Below are positions 1 through 8,892 of a stretch of 64,000 bases of DNA, in pieces. The stretch is taken from assembly GCA_023664865.1 (NCBI GenBank), contig JAMPEU010000007.1, positions 1 through 64,000 on the forward strand. Reading direction: 5' to 3'. The notes below the pieces were generated by a model. The model was not told the origin of the DNA, did not search any database, and saw only the letters and a list, made by a program, of their open reading frames with translations. Both the position numbers and the translations under genes were made by a program. Positions within the stretch are counted from its first letter, which is position 1, and each line of letters begins with the position of its first letter. Origin of the DNA: Butyrivibrio sp. (GTDB lineage Bacteria > Bacillota > Clostridia > Lachnospirales > Lachnospiraceae).

Positions 1-101
1 AGAATCCGTCATGAATGCAGGGCATTTACCGCTCTGCATATAGAAAATAACTGATAAACGTAGTATAGCACATTTGTGTTCAGAAATGCAATACTTATTT
101 T
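1..101 (-). repeat. Dispersed repeat D, copy 1: promoter and leader of an Rpn-type gene lying left of the window
   Basis: These bases match 22943-23036 closely and in the same orientation. The second copy is the promoter and untranslated leader of the Rpn-family gene at 21985-22860. On the minus strand this copy also keeps a TTGCAT box, 18 bases and TATACT (62-91). The inference is that a paralogous Rpn-type gene starts just left of base 1 and is cut off by the window edge. Confidence 0.6.
62..91 (-). promoter_or_regulatory. Sigma-A type promoter reading out of the window
   Basis: On the minus strand TTGCAT (86-91) and TATACT (62-67) are 18 bases apart. The same arrangement is conserved in repeat D copy 2. 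It would drive a gene to the left of the window. Confidence 0.5.
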
Positions 102-128
102 GAAATTTCTTACAAAAATTTCTCCACA

Positions 129-165
129 CAAAAAACCGGAACAGCCTAAGCCATTCCGGTTCCCT
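129..165 (-). terminator. Rho-independent terminator of the mannan operon
   Basis: AACCGGAA (134-141) pairs with TTCCGGTT (154-161) across a 12-base loop. On the minus strand the stem is followed by a run of T. It lies about 190 bases beyond the stop codon of the last operon gene. Confidence 0.8.
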
Positions 166-355
166 GTAACTTTTATTTTACACTCGCTTGCTCGTTTCGT
201 CCGCTCACACCTATCTCACGCATTCCTCAACTAGTCCTGTCAATATCAGGTGTTGCTCTTACTTTACGAACAAACTCTCGCTCGCGCCTTCACAAAATCT
301 GCCTTTAGCCGCATTGCTCGCGCGCTCGCTATTCTTCGTCCTTTACTCCTGCCTC
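166..355. other. Non-coding 3' region of the mannan operon
   Basis: This stretch lies between the stop of the last operon gene and its terminator. It is unusually rich in CGCTCG/GCTCGC words but I find no convincing gene or hairpin in it. An open frame on the plus strand here overlaps the binding-protein gene antisense and has no ribosome binding site. Confidence 0.4.
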
Positions 356-1918
356 TTAGCCGAAGTATGCGTCAAGTCCATCCTGTACCTGCTGCTTGAA
401 GGACTCCTGGAACTGAGCGGGAGTCATCTCGCCATTGATAAGCATCTCAAGCGCATTCTTATCATCGCCGTCTCTGGTGTACTGAACGCCTAAGCTCTCC
501 CACAAATCAAGACCTGTCTTCGCACCACACTCGAACATTACGTCGAAGTTTGCATCCTGAAGTTCAGTATCCTTTGCAGTTACTCTGTACCACCAGCTCA
601 TCAGCTCTTTAGAGTCACGGATAGATGTATCGCCGTCATACCAGTTCCACATATCATAGAGTACGTGATAAGCCTGCTCAGGGTTCTTGCCGCCTGCCGC
701 TATCATATAGAACTCGCCGCCAAGAGCGTTCTTTCCGGCATTGGTATCTTTGTTTCCGGAAGGACCTACCGGCCAACGTACATACGCAACATCAAAAGGA
801 AGTGTGGTTCCAAGTGTGCCATCCCAGTCATAATCTCCGTTACCTGACTGAATCCATGCAGCGCAGGGGAAGAAACCGATATTACCCTGTGTATACTGAT
901 TTCTCATGCTGTCTGAAGGAGTTCCTGCAAAATCATAAGGATAACATACGTTATTTACATTGTACATATCATAAATCTGCTGTAAAACTTCGCCTGTAGC
1001 AGAAGAAGACAAGGACTCGGTAGGGCCTGTAGCGATTCCTGTGCCGTTGCTCATCATCAGCTCTGATAAAGTCTCATTTTCATAGCCGCAGTATCCGTAC
1101 TGGTCAATCTGTCCGTCGCCGTCGGTATCCTGAGTAAGCACCTGCATATATTCATTGAACTTATCCCATGTCCACTCTCCGCGATCCCACAAATCCCTAG
1201 GATCTTCCAGATTGTTATCCTCTAACATCTGAACGTTGAATGCCAACGGATAGGTAGATGCAACCTGAGCCTGAGCCTCTGCCCTTACAATCAGGCATGC
1301 CTTGCCGTCTCCGATATCCAGATAAGACACATTCTTCTGCTCGGTAAATATATCATCATCTTCCGGAAGAATAGTCTTTAAGTCAACTGCAAGACCATTA
1401 AGCTGTGCCGGAATACCCACACCGGGCTCTACCAGATAGATGTCACAGTCCGGGCTTCCTGCCATAATGGAAGTATTGATTGATTCTTTACAACCCGAAT
1501 ATGTCAGGTTGTTAAAATAAAACTTAATGCCGTACTTCTCTTCAATCTTACTCTTGTTATCAAACATCATCTGATGTGACTGACGGTTGAGCGCGTTCTG
1601 TTGAAGAGTAGCCTCGTCCTGTCCTTCCTTATCCTGACATGACTCCCAATCACTCTTATCAGAGATGTCGGTATTGTTGCTGTCATAAAATGTATGCTCT
1701 GTCCACCATGTACCAATATATACATCGCTCGGTGCTGCTGAAGAAGTGCTTGCATTACCGGTTCCGGAATTTGCATCAGTACCAGTGCTAGTATTGGTAT
1801 TAGTATTAGTATCAGTATTGGCGCTATTGTTGCCGTCTGAGCTGTTTCCACATGCCGCAAGTGATAATGTCATAACTGCTGCAAGACCAAGAGCCAAAAA
1901 TTTTTTCATATTTTTCAT
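356..1918 (-). CDS. Extracellular solute-binding lipoprotein, sugar ABC importer
   Basis: This 520-residue protein has a lysine-rich start, a hydrophobic segment and the lipobox LAAC at about residues 20-23, so it should be a lipoprotein on the outer face of the membrane. A 40-residue Asn/Thr/Ser/Gly linker follows the lipid-bearing cysteine, then a binding-protein fold of the family 1 type used by carbohydrate importers. It is the last gene of the operon and lies 32 bases after the triple-repeat lipoprotein. Its partners are probably the permeases at 3928-5888; no ATPase is encoded, as is usual for importers sharing an MsmX-type ATPase. The first ATG has AAGGAG 11 bases upstream. The ligand is inferred to be a manno-oligosaccharide from the GH26 enzyme in the same operon. 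Confidence 0.85.
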   Translation of the reverse strand: MKNMKKFLALGLAAVMTLSLAACGNSSDGNNSANTDTNTNTNTSTGTDANSGTGNASTSSAAPSDVYIGTWWTEHTFYDSNNTDISDKSDWESCQDKEGQDEATLQQNALNRQSHQMMFDNKSKIEEKYGIKFYFNNLTYSGCKESINTSIMAGSPDCDIYLVEPGVGIPAQLNGLAVDLKTILPEDDDIFTEQKNVSYLDIGDGKACLIVRAEAQAQVASTYPLAFNVQMLEDNNLEDPRDLWDRGEWTWDKFNEYMQVLTQDTDGDGQIDQYGYCGYENETLSELMMSNGTGIATGPTESLSSSATGEVLQQIYDMYNVNNVCYPYDFAGTPSDSMRNQYTQGNIGFFPCAAWIQSGNGDYDWDGTLGTTLPFDVAYVRWPVGPSGNKDTNAGKNALGGEFYMIAAGGKNPEQAYHVLYDMWNWYDGDTSIRDSKELMSWWYRVTAKDTELQDANFDVMFECGAKTGLDLWESLGVQYTRDGDDKNALEMLINGEMTPAQFQESFKQQVQDGLDAYFG

Positions 1919-1950
1919 TCCTGCTTATTCTCCTTTCTTATTCCTTACTA

Positions 1951-3882
1951 TTATTCTACAGGTGACTGACCGATTGACAGGCTATATACTTCCCATGCCC
2001 CATCAGACTCACACTGTATGGTTGTACCCCATGCAGATACGTCGTCGCCGCAGTATTCTGCAATCATCTCATAAGGAATCTGACAGGTAGAACCATCACA
2101 TGCTGCATAGCCCTGTCCGCTTCCGTCTGCATCGCCTACTCCGACTCTCATCCAGCCTGCTGTTGCTCCGGGCATTACCAGCCACATATTGCCTGTTTCA
2201 CTTGTATATGAGACAGTAATTACTGAACCGGGTACTAATGCGTCAATAAATTCCTGAGTCATATCCATACCGTCCTGAGCCCAGCCGCCTGCTGCTTTAG
2301 CGAAGCCTTCAAGACTTACAACGTGATTGATGGGCTTAAACTCTATAGGAGTTCCGACCTTAACTGAATATACTTCCCAGTCGCCGTCTGATTCACACTG
2401 TAAAGTTGTACCCCATGTTGATACATCATCGCCGCAGATTTCTGCAAGAGTCTCATATGTAATATAGCACTTGGAACCGTCGCATAATGCGTAACCCTGA
2501 CCGCTGCCGTCTGCATCGCCTACTCCGACTCTCATCCAGCCTGCCGCTGCTCCGGGCATTACTATCCACATATTGTCTGTTGAACTTGAGTAATCAATCT
2601 GCACTACAGAGCCCGGTACTAAAGCGTCGATAAATTCCTGAGTCATATCCATACCGTCCTGAGCCCAGCCGCCTGCTGACTTAGAGAAGCCTTCAAGTTC
2701 AACTGCACCCTGTAATCCTGCATATGAAGGAGCTGCCTGGCCTACTTTTACTGAGAATACTTCCCAGTCGCCGTCAGACTCGCACTGCATGGTTGCGCCC
2801 CATGTAGATACGTCGTCGCCACATACTGCTGCAAGCTGCTCGTATGTTACCTGTGCTGTAGTGCCTGAATTATTAGTATAAGCGTACTCCTGTCCGCTTC
2901 CGTCTGCATCGCCTACTCCGACTCTCATCCAGCCTGCCGCCGCTGAAGGCATAACAAGCCACATATTGCCTGTGGTGCTGGTGTAGCTTATTTCAACTAC
3001 TGCACCCGGTACTAAAGCGTCGATGATTTCCTGAGGCATATCGAAACCTGCCTGTCCCCAGCCGCCTGCTGAAGTTGCGAAACCTGTGAACTCAACCGCC
3101 TTGGTCAGACCTGCAAGGTTGCTTCTGTCAGGACCGCTGCTCTCAAATCCGTCAGGAGCTACGAAAGCTACGGAAGAATCCGCACCTACTAATGCGCCTG
3201 ATGCATCTAAGAAACGAATGTTATCAATATAAAGAGTTGCATTTCCCGTGCCGGCGTCTGCACTGACGTCACTTGACAGGCTGACAATAAGAACATTGCC
3301 GGCATCTGCCACAAATCCGTCTACTGCAACTGCAGCAGTCTTTGGATTAGCGTTCTCCATATATACGCTCCAGTCAGTAGATGTCTCATGCGCATCATCA
3401 CCACTCCATGTCAGAATCGCGCCTGAAACCGCACTGAACTTACCGCTGTCAAATGTTACGCCCATATCCATTTCGATATTCGCTACTTTGGATATGTCCG
3501 CACCCAGCAGGCTTGCTACATCAATAGCTACAAACGGAACATTTCCGTTCAGGTTCTTCACCTGAAGAGCCTTGCTGCCGTTAAAGTCGGCAACTGACAG
3601 CTCTATTTCCGCTGCATTGCCGGGCTGCATGTAGGCTGCTGCGAAACCGCAGTTGCCATCTTCAAAATCCACGCTGGCTTCCACTACTGCAGGAGCCTCA
3701 GGTTCCGTACTCTCTACCGGTGCTTCCGGCTGCGTTTCTTCCGGCGTCTGAGTTTCTGTGACAGTTTCTGTCTCAGTCTGTTCAGGCGTCGTTTCCGCGT
3801 CATTGCCGCAAGCTGTCAGAGAAAGTACCATTGCGCCCGCCATAAGGCAGGCTAATAATTTTTTCGTCTTCAACTTTTTCAT
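1951..3882 (-). CDS. Lipoprotein with three tandem carbohydrate-binding-like repeats
   Basis: This 643-residue protein has a lipobox LTAC at about residues 22-25 and a Glu/Thr/Pro linker to residue 68. A beta-rich module follows at about 70-235, then three tandem repeats of about 127 residues. Each repeat carries GGW near its start, a NMWLVMP or NMWIVMP motif and GWMRVGVGDADGSGQ. The repeats are also nearly identical at DNA level, which points to recent duplication or gene conversion. No catalytic signature was recognised. It lies between the second permease pair and the last binding protein. The exposed aromatic motifs and the operon suggest a surface glycan-binding protein; the repeat family is not one I recognise. 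Confidence 0.75.
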   Translation of the reverse strand: MKKLKTKKLLACLMAGAMVLSLTACGNDAETTPEQTETETVTETQTPEETQPEAPVESTEPEAPAVVEASVDFEDGNCGFAAAYMQPGNAAEIELSVADFNGSKALQVKNLNGNVPFVAIDVASLLGADISKVANIEMDMGVTFDSGKFSAVSGAILTWSGDDAHETSTDWSVYMENANPKTAAVAVDGFVADAGNVLIVSLSSDVSADAGTGNATLYIDNIRFLDASGALVGADSSVAFVAPDGFESSGPDRSNLAGLTKAVEFTGFATSAGGWGQAGFDMPQEIIDALVPGAVVEISYTSTTGNMWLVMPSAAAGWMRVGVGDADGSGQEYAYTNNSGTTAQVTYEQLAAVCGDDVSTWGATMQCESDGDWEVFSVKVGQAAPSYAGLQGAVELEGFSKSAGGWAQDGMDMTQEFIDALVPGSVVQIDYSSSTDNMWIVMPGAAAGWMRVGVGDADGSGQGYALCDGSKCYITYETLAEICGDDVSTWGTTLQCESDGDWEVYSVKVGTPIEFKPINHVVSLEGFAKAAGGWAQDGMDMTQEFIDALVPGSVITVSYTSETGNMWLVMPGATAGWMRVGVGDADGSGQGYAACDGSTCQIPYEMIAEYCGDDVSAWGTTIQCESDGAWEVYSLSIGQSPVE

Positions 3883-3927
3883 TCCTCCTTTTTTATTGTA
3901 AAGTTGATGAGATAGGCAGGGTGAAGG

Positions 3928-4917
3928 TTATCCTACGATACCGCTTCTCTCCACGCCTTCTATAAAGTATTTCTGCAGCACACAGTAAATAATGATGATA
4001 GGTAATATTACCAGTATGATGCCCGCATCCAGATAAAGTTCCTGAATTGTAACGTCCAGAATCTTATCTATATTCGCGATGGTGCTTTGCAGCGCGGATA
4101 TCTTCTTACTGATTACCACATCCTGGCTTATCAGAAATAGCTTTGCAAAGAAAGTATCATTAAACTGCCATACGACTGAAAATACCGTTACCGTTATGAC
4201 AGCGGGCATGGCGTTCACAAGCATGATTCTGAAGTATGTGTACCATACGCCTGCCCCATCCACTAACGCCGCCTCTTCTATTTCCTTAGGCAGCCCGCGG
4301 AAGAACTGATTAAATATATAAATATAAAGTCCTGACCTGACCCCGCACCCAAATAGCGTCATGATATACATGGGAACTACCGTCCCCATCAGACCCGAGG
4401 TGCCTCTGATTGCCGTTACCATTCCAAACGGATCAAAGTTTCTGAAAGTCATATATACCGGAAGCATGATTACATGCGAAGGTATTACTATCATTACGAC
4501 TACGCAGCCAAACAGAATCTTCTTAAGCGGAAAATCAAATCTGGCAAAACCGTAGCCTACCATGGAGCAAACAACCAACTCTAATACAGTCAGCGTAAGC
4601 GTATATAACAGATCCTTGCCCATGGTAGTGAAATAGCCAAGCCTCTCTATCGTAAGCTGGTATCTTTCCAGAGTAGGCTCCTGCGGCAGGATAAATACCA
4701 TCGGGTTATACGCGTCCTTATTCGAGGAAATGGAATTGACGAACAATCCAATTACCGGGGAAAGGATTACATACCCGACTCCCACCAGAATGGCTATCCT
4801 TCCAAGCGTTAAGACAAACTTCTTAATATTATTAAGCAGGCTCTTAGTCTGGTCGGGATCTTGAAATACTGCTTTAATTCTTGCGAAATAACTCTTTTTA
4901 ACTGCTTCTTTTGGCAT
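3928..4917 (-). CDS. Carbohydrate ABC transporter permease, MalG-type
   Basis: This 329-residue membrane protein has a basic N-terminal tail, about six hydrophobic segments and the permease EAA loop (EEAALVDGAG, near residue 215), where the ATPase docks. It is the second of a permease pair and lies 17 bases after its MalF-type partner at 4935-5888. The pair, with the binding protein at 356-1918, forms the second importer of the operon. No ATPase gene is present in the window's sugar operon, so a shared one encoded elsewhere is assumed. The segment between the first two membrane helices is long, as in the YtcP-like group. Confidence 0.88.
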   Translation of the reverse strand: MPKEAVKKSYFARIKAVFQDPDQTKSLLNNIKKFVLTLGRIAILVGVGYVILSPVIGLFVNSISSNKDAYNPMVFILPQEPTLERYQLTIERLGYFTTMGKDLLYTLTLTVLELVVCSMVGYGFARFDFPLKKILFGCVVVMIVIPSHVIMLPVYMTFRNFDPFGMVTAIRGTSGLMGTVVPMYIMTLFGCGVRSGLYIYIFNQFFRGLPKEIEEAALVDGAGVWYTYFRIMLVNAMPAVITVTVFSVVWQFNDTFFAKLFLISQDVVISKKISALQSTIANIDKILDVTIQELYLDAGIILVILPIIIIYCVLQKYFIEGVERSGIVG

Positions 4918-4934
4918 TTTCTTATTCTCCCTTC

Positions 4935-5888
4935 CTAGTTATAATAGAATGTCCGCTTCTGTATAGCTCCGCACACGACAACCAGTATTACGCAGGTAAT
5001 CGCCGTGCTGACGAGGCTGAATACGGAACTGAGCCCATAATTCATTTGCGTGAACGCCGTTTCATAGGCAAGGTCTACAACTCGGCTTTCCGTGAAACTG
5101 TCCACAATCGTATATACCACGTTGGTAATAATGTGCGGCATCACCATCGGGAAGGTTACCTTCCAGAAGGTTTCATAGCCTGTCGCGCCCTCAATCTTAG
5201 CAACCTCATACATCGAGCCTGGAATAGACTGCAGCGCCGCGATAAAGATGATTATCTGCACCCCCGATGCGGAGATGATATCATTGATTCTCGCTACCGC
5301 CGCCACGATATAATCCAGTATCGTAGCCGGAAGCCCCAGACTCATAAAGATATTTATCAGGTAATCGATATCAAACGCTATAGTGCTGCCCGCAGTAGCC
5401 GTTACTTCCGCTGCCTGTGTGGCGAGGCCGCCCTGCATCATCTGGCTGCACATCTCCATTGCCGAAGATATGGCGCTGGAATTAAGTATTACCGGCAGGA
5501 AGAAGATTGCACGCACAATCGCCCTTCCGGGGAACTTCTTATTTAACAGCATCGCCATAAACAAACTGAAAAAGATAATTAACGGCACGTCTATCAGCAT
5601 ATTCATAACCGAGCTTGTAAGCACCTGTTTGAACGTTCCGTGTACCCTGAAGGCGTAGCGGAAATTCTCAAGCCCTACCCATTCCAAATTGTATCCGCCG
5701 TTTATCGCATCTATAGTCAGATTGGAAAAAGCAAACTGACCGGTTATAAACAGCGACCTCACATAGAACAGTATGAAACCTATAAACCATGGCAGGATGA
5801 ACAGATATCCGGTTCGGCTGCGTTTTTGGAGAAGCGTCAGTTTTTTCCTCTTTTTTACCTCAGCGTTTTTAACTTTTGCCTCCTTCAT
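4935..5888 (-). CDS. Carbohydrate ABC transporter permease, MalF-type
   Basis: This 317-residue protein starts with a Lys/Glu-rich cytoplasmic tail, then has about six membrane segments. The loop EVAKIEGATGYETFWKVTFP (near residues 225-245) is the ATPase-contact motif of sugar permeases. The start ATG lies directly after the TAA of the DUF5696-type gene, and its ribosome binding site GGAGGGG is inside the end of that gene, so the two are translationally linked. It should form a heterodimer with the permease at 3928-4917. Confidence 0.88.
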   Translation of the reverse strand: MKEAKVKNAEVKKRKKLTLLQKRSRTGYLFILPWFIGFILFYVRSLFITGQFAFSNLTIDAINGGYNLEWVGLENFRYAFRVHGTFKQVLTSSVMNMLIDVPLIIFFSLFMAMLLNKKFPGRAIVRAIFFLPVILNSSAISSAMEMCSQMMQGGLATQAAEVTATAGSTIAFDIDYLINIFMSLGLPATILDYIVAAVARINDIISASGVQIIIFIAALQSIPGSMYEVAKIEGATGYETFWKVTFPMVMPHIITNVVYTIVDSFTESRVVDLAYETAFTQMNYGLSSVFSLVSTAITCVILVVVCGAIQKRTFYYN

Positions 5889-8249
5889 TTATATCCCCTC
5901 CAATCTGTACGACATGGCGGGAATCTCCAGACCGTCCGCCTGCACCGGCTCTTTATTATAATTAAGATAAATCGTCACTCCGTTATCATAAGTTACCTTC
6001 CTGACTCCTTCAGTCAATATCTGATGGTCTGTCATAACCGCTCCCGATACATACTTAAGCGCATCGTTAATCTGGTTATACACAGATACCGCCTCGCCTT
6101 TCCATGTCTCGTATGTGGTTGCATAGTATCTGTTCAGTCCGGTATTTTTCATGCGGCTGGATTCTTCCCATGTAAACACATAATGCGGAGCGGCTCCCGC
6201 CTCGATTGCCATAAGCACTGTTCCCGTCATGTCTTCCTCGTCTTGGAAGTTAAGAAGGTCTGTCGAATAAGGAATACTGCCATGTATAATCATTTCATAG
6301 AGCGGAATGTTTTCATCTACAATCGGGAACTCGTTATCCGTAATCGGCGCGTTTATAATGTCGCTGCTGTAAACAAAAGCATAAGCGTTACCGGCATTGG
6401 TCATAAGTTTCTTGCCCGTGCCTTCCAATATGTCAAGCTGCGCCAGCACTACGTCTAAAGCCTCTTCCCTGTTGATGATATTGGTACGTTTCTTATCGGA
6501 ATGCAGCTCGTCGCCTAAATCCCTTAAAGAAATTCCTTCAATATCAATATTCTCCACTTTAGCCGCGAACTTCTGCACATATCTGGGCAGGAACTTCGGT
6601 GAAACTAAATCGTATCTGGTCTCGCTGTATCCTAACCCCGATGTGTTACGGAGCGTAGTCGGGTTTACCTGGCCTAAGGCTGCTACATATCCCGCTCCAT
6701 AGTAGCGTGAACTTTCCATGTTATAGCTAAAGCCGTTATCCGCAAACGTCACCCTCTGGAAAGCCACGTCGCCGTACAGCCTTCCGCCGTTTCCGGTTAC
6801 CGTCTCCTGTAATTCCTTAAGCCCCGACTTTCCTCCGAGTTTAGAGACTACCCTGATATTGTGCGCCGCATTGTGGTAATACCCGCCGTTGAACCAGCCC
6901 TGAAGGTTCATGACCTGATTACTTACGCCGCTTGCCGCCAAATCGTCGGAAATCTTTCCGGCTTCGTCAAATGTCGTCATGGCAAAGGTATTAAGCCGCT
7001 GTACTCCGAGGAAATGCGCCGTTTCTTTTCCCGCCGCGATAATGTCGTAATATAGCGGAATATCGCCGTTTTCTCCGGAAGGCGTAATTACCCCTTCTGC
7101 AATCAGACGGTTTCTGTAATAGTTTGCAAGTCCTGCATAGCCTTTATTCTCTTCCGTAAGGAAGGTATATTTTACTTTATAGTTAATGTCATAAGCATTC
7201 GGCTCCATAACGAAGATATCTTGCGTGGAATCCCCAAACATGCTCAAGTTATCCGTATTCCTAAGCACTACGGTAGAATAAGCGTAGTTATAATCATTTA
7301 ACGCTCCTGACACATTAGCGCTTATTAATGCCGTGGAAGCTCCGTCCTCCACCGAAACCAGAATGCTCCTATCCTCACGGCAGATGCCGAAAATCGGCAG
7401 TTTGGCGCCCACTACATTCTCTGTCGTCGTATAATTAGCCGCCAGCGGATCTATATCATAGATATACTGCGAATATAGAGCCGAACCCGCCTTACCGTTG
7501 TTGAAGTTTATTATTGAGCCTGATGCATTCGGCACTACGATATATCCGTCCTCCGCATTGGAAGCCGCTCCGAAATAGTTAAGAAGCTGTATACGATGCA
7601 CTGCGCCGTTTCCATATTCCTTGATCCCCGATACTGGAATTGATACGTCTAAAGCGTCTCCATTCAGCCTGTATTCCAATGGGATTTCAAATGAAATAGC
7701 CTCTGATCCATTGGTAGTGGTAAGCTCTCCTACACGATAGATATAGCGTATTCCGTTTTGAATTCCTTCGATACTGTACTGTCCCTTTGCCACGGACTGA
7801 CTGTATGAATCCATATTGGCGGATATTACGTCAGCGTTATAATAGCTTAGGATAAACTGCGACTTCATATAGTTCTTAATGCTGGCGTTTGCCATAGAGT
7901 CGTTATCCGCATCCGGCGGGTTGGAATATGTAACCGAACCGTCACGCTTATCATATATAGCGATGCTTGCCGTAGCGGTATCCGTATACAATTTAAGCGT
8001 CTCATTCTCCGCTGCCAGTTCCATGCCCGCTACGTCCGCCGATGAATCGGCTATCGGGGCATACTGCGTACCCTGCTCATATTCATACGAGGACAGATAA
8101 TCCCTGTACTGGTTGTATGACACATAATGAATGACATAATATAGCAGATAAATCGCCACCGCTACTACAGCTATCCCTAAGATGCTTAGCACGATTTTCT
8201 TAGTAAGGCTCATAGGGCGTTTGGTTTTCGTTTTTTCAGATGATTTCAT
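5889..8249 (-). CDS. Membrane-anchored DUF5696-type protein
   Basis: This 786-residue protein has one N-terminal membrane helix at about residues 19-42, with a short basic cytoplasmic tail, and a large outside domain. It resembles the DUF5696 family, which I recall from Paenibacillus and Clostridia beside sugar importers; this family call is from memory of sequence style and context. The middle part (about 370-600) has an aromatic, TIM-barrel-like pattern that could be a divergent glycoside hydrolase fold, but no catalytic pair was identified. It lies between the YIP1 gene (10 bases upstream) and the second permease pair (abutting). A role in glycan processing or presentation to the importer is inferred. 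Confidence 0.65.
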   Translation of the reverse strand: MKSSEKTKTKRPMSLTKKIVLSILGIAVVAVAIYLLYYVIHYVSYNQYRDYLSSYEYEQGTQYAPIADSSADVAGMELAAENETLKLYTDTATASIAIYDKRDGSVTYSNPPDADNDSMANASIKNYMKSQFILSYYNADVISANMDSYSQSVAKGQYSIEGIQNGIRYIYRVGELTTTNGSEAISFEIPLEYRLNGDALDVSIPVSGIKEYGNGAVHRIQLLNYFGAASNAEDGYIVVPNASGSIINFNNGKAGSALYSQYIYDIDPLAANYTTTENVVGAKLPIFGICREDRSILVSVEDGASTALISANVSGALNDYNYAYSTVVLRNTDNLSMFGDSTQDIFVMEPNAYDINYKVKYTFLTEENKGYAGLANYYRNRLIAEGVITPSGENGDIPLYYDIIAAGKETAHFLGVQRLNTFAMTTFDEAGKISDDLAASGVSNQVMNLQGWFNGGYYHNAAHNIRVVSKLGGKSGLKELQETVTGNGGRLYGDVAFQRVTFADNGFSYNMESSRYYGAGYVAALGQVNPTTLRNTSGLGYSETRYDLVSPKFLPRYVQKFAAKVENIDIEGISLRDLGDELHSDKKRTNIINREEALDVVLAQLDILEGTGKKLMTNAGNAYAFVYSSDIINAPITDNEFPIVDENIPLYEMIIHGSIPYSTDLLNFQDEEDMTGTVLMAIEAGAAPHYVFTWEESSRMKNTGLNRYYATTYETWKGEAVSVYNQINDALKYVSGAVMTDHQILTEGVRKVTYDNGVTIYLNYNKEPVQADGLEIPAMSYRLEGI

Positions 8250-8259
8250 GCTCCGCCTC

Positions 8260-8892
8260 CTATGTCCTGAATATAATCTCTGTGTAGATGCTTCTGAAGA
8301 AGTTAAACACCATGCCGAGCAGATTAGTCAGAAGCAACAGCAGAAATACGATAATCAACATTGCAACAATAGTTAAAAACAGTGTTAAAAGCGTCTTGCC
8401 AAGCGTATAATTATGAACCTGCATAATCCCTATCAGCATCATAATCAGCCCATATGCTATACCCACTACCAGAAGCAGTATGTAGAATGCCTCTTCATCA
8501 TCAGCGATTACCTGGCTGATTACAGTAGCTACGGCAAGCACCACGCTTATCGGCACAGTGGCATATCCGACCGCTATTGCGATATCCTTAAGCCTTCCTT
8601 CACCGTTAAGCAGGCAGGTGATAGACCAGTTGCCGACGCAGATAAGCAGATAGAAGGCAAGCACGCCTGAAAGCTCATACAGGCTGTCAACCGACCTTGG
8701 ATCCAAATCGTTGACTACAAAGCTTGCAAGCAGCCTGTTCGCCGTAAAACAAATAGAAAAGATGATTACCATCAATATAGCAAGGGGTACGCTTCCCCTC
8801 TCCGCATGGCGTATCCAGTAATAGCCGTCCATGGGATGGGATATGGTATAGAACATGTATTGCCACTTTTCCTTAGAAAAATATTTACTCAT
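8260..8892 (-). CDS. YIP1-family polytopic membrane protein
   Basis: This 210-residue protein has about five hydrophobic segments and the N-terminal HPMDGYYWIRH pattern typical of bacterial YIP1-domain proteins. Its start overlaps the end of the NHL/TPR gene by eight bases (ATGAGTAA), showing translational coupling. The function of bacterial YIP1 proteins is unknown. The strict coupling to the NHL/TPR protein upstream and the DUF5696-type protein downstream suggests that these three form one envelope complex serving the two importers; that is inference. Confidence 0.75.
   Translation of the reverse strand: MSKYFSKEKWQYMFYTISHPMDGYYWIRHAERGSVPLAILMVIIFSICFTANRLLASFVVNDLDPRSVDSLYELSGVLAFYLLICVGNWSITCLLNGEGRLKDIAIAVGYATVPISVVLAVATVISQVIADDEEAFYILLLVVGIAYGLIMMLIGIMQVHNYTLGKTLLTLFLTIVAMLIIVFLLLLLTNLLGMVFNFFRSIYTEIIFRT

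Noticed and set aside
4911-5546. Plus-strand 211-codon frame antisense to the permease at 4935-5888
   Set aside because: The opposite frame encodes a clear permease with the docking motif and ribosome binding site; the plus frame has neither membrane pattern nor start signal.
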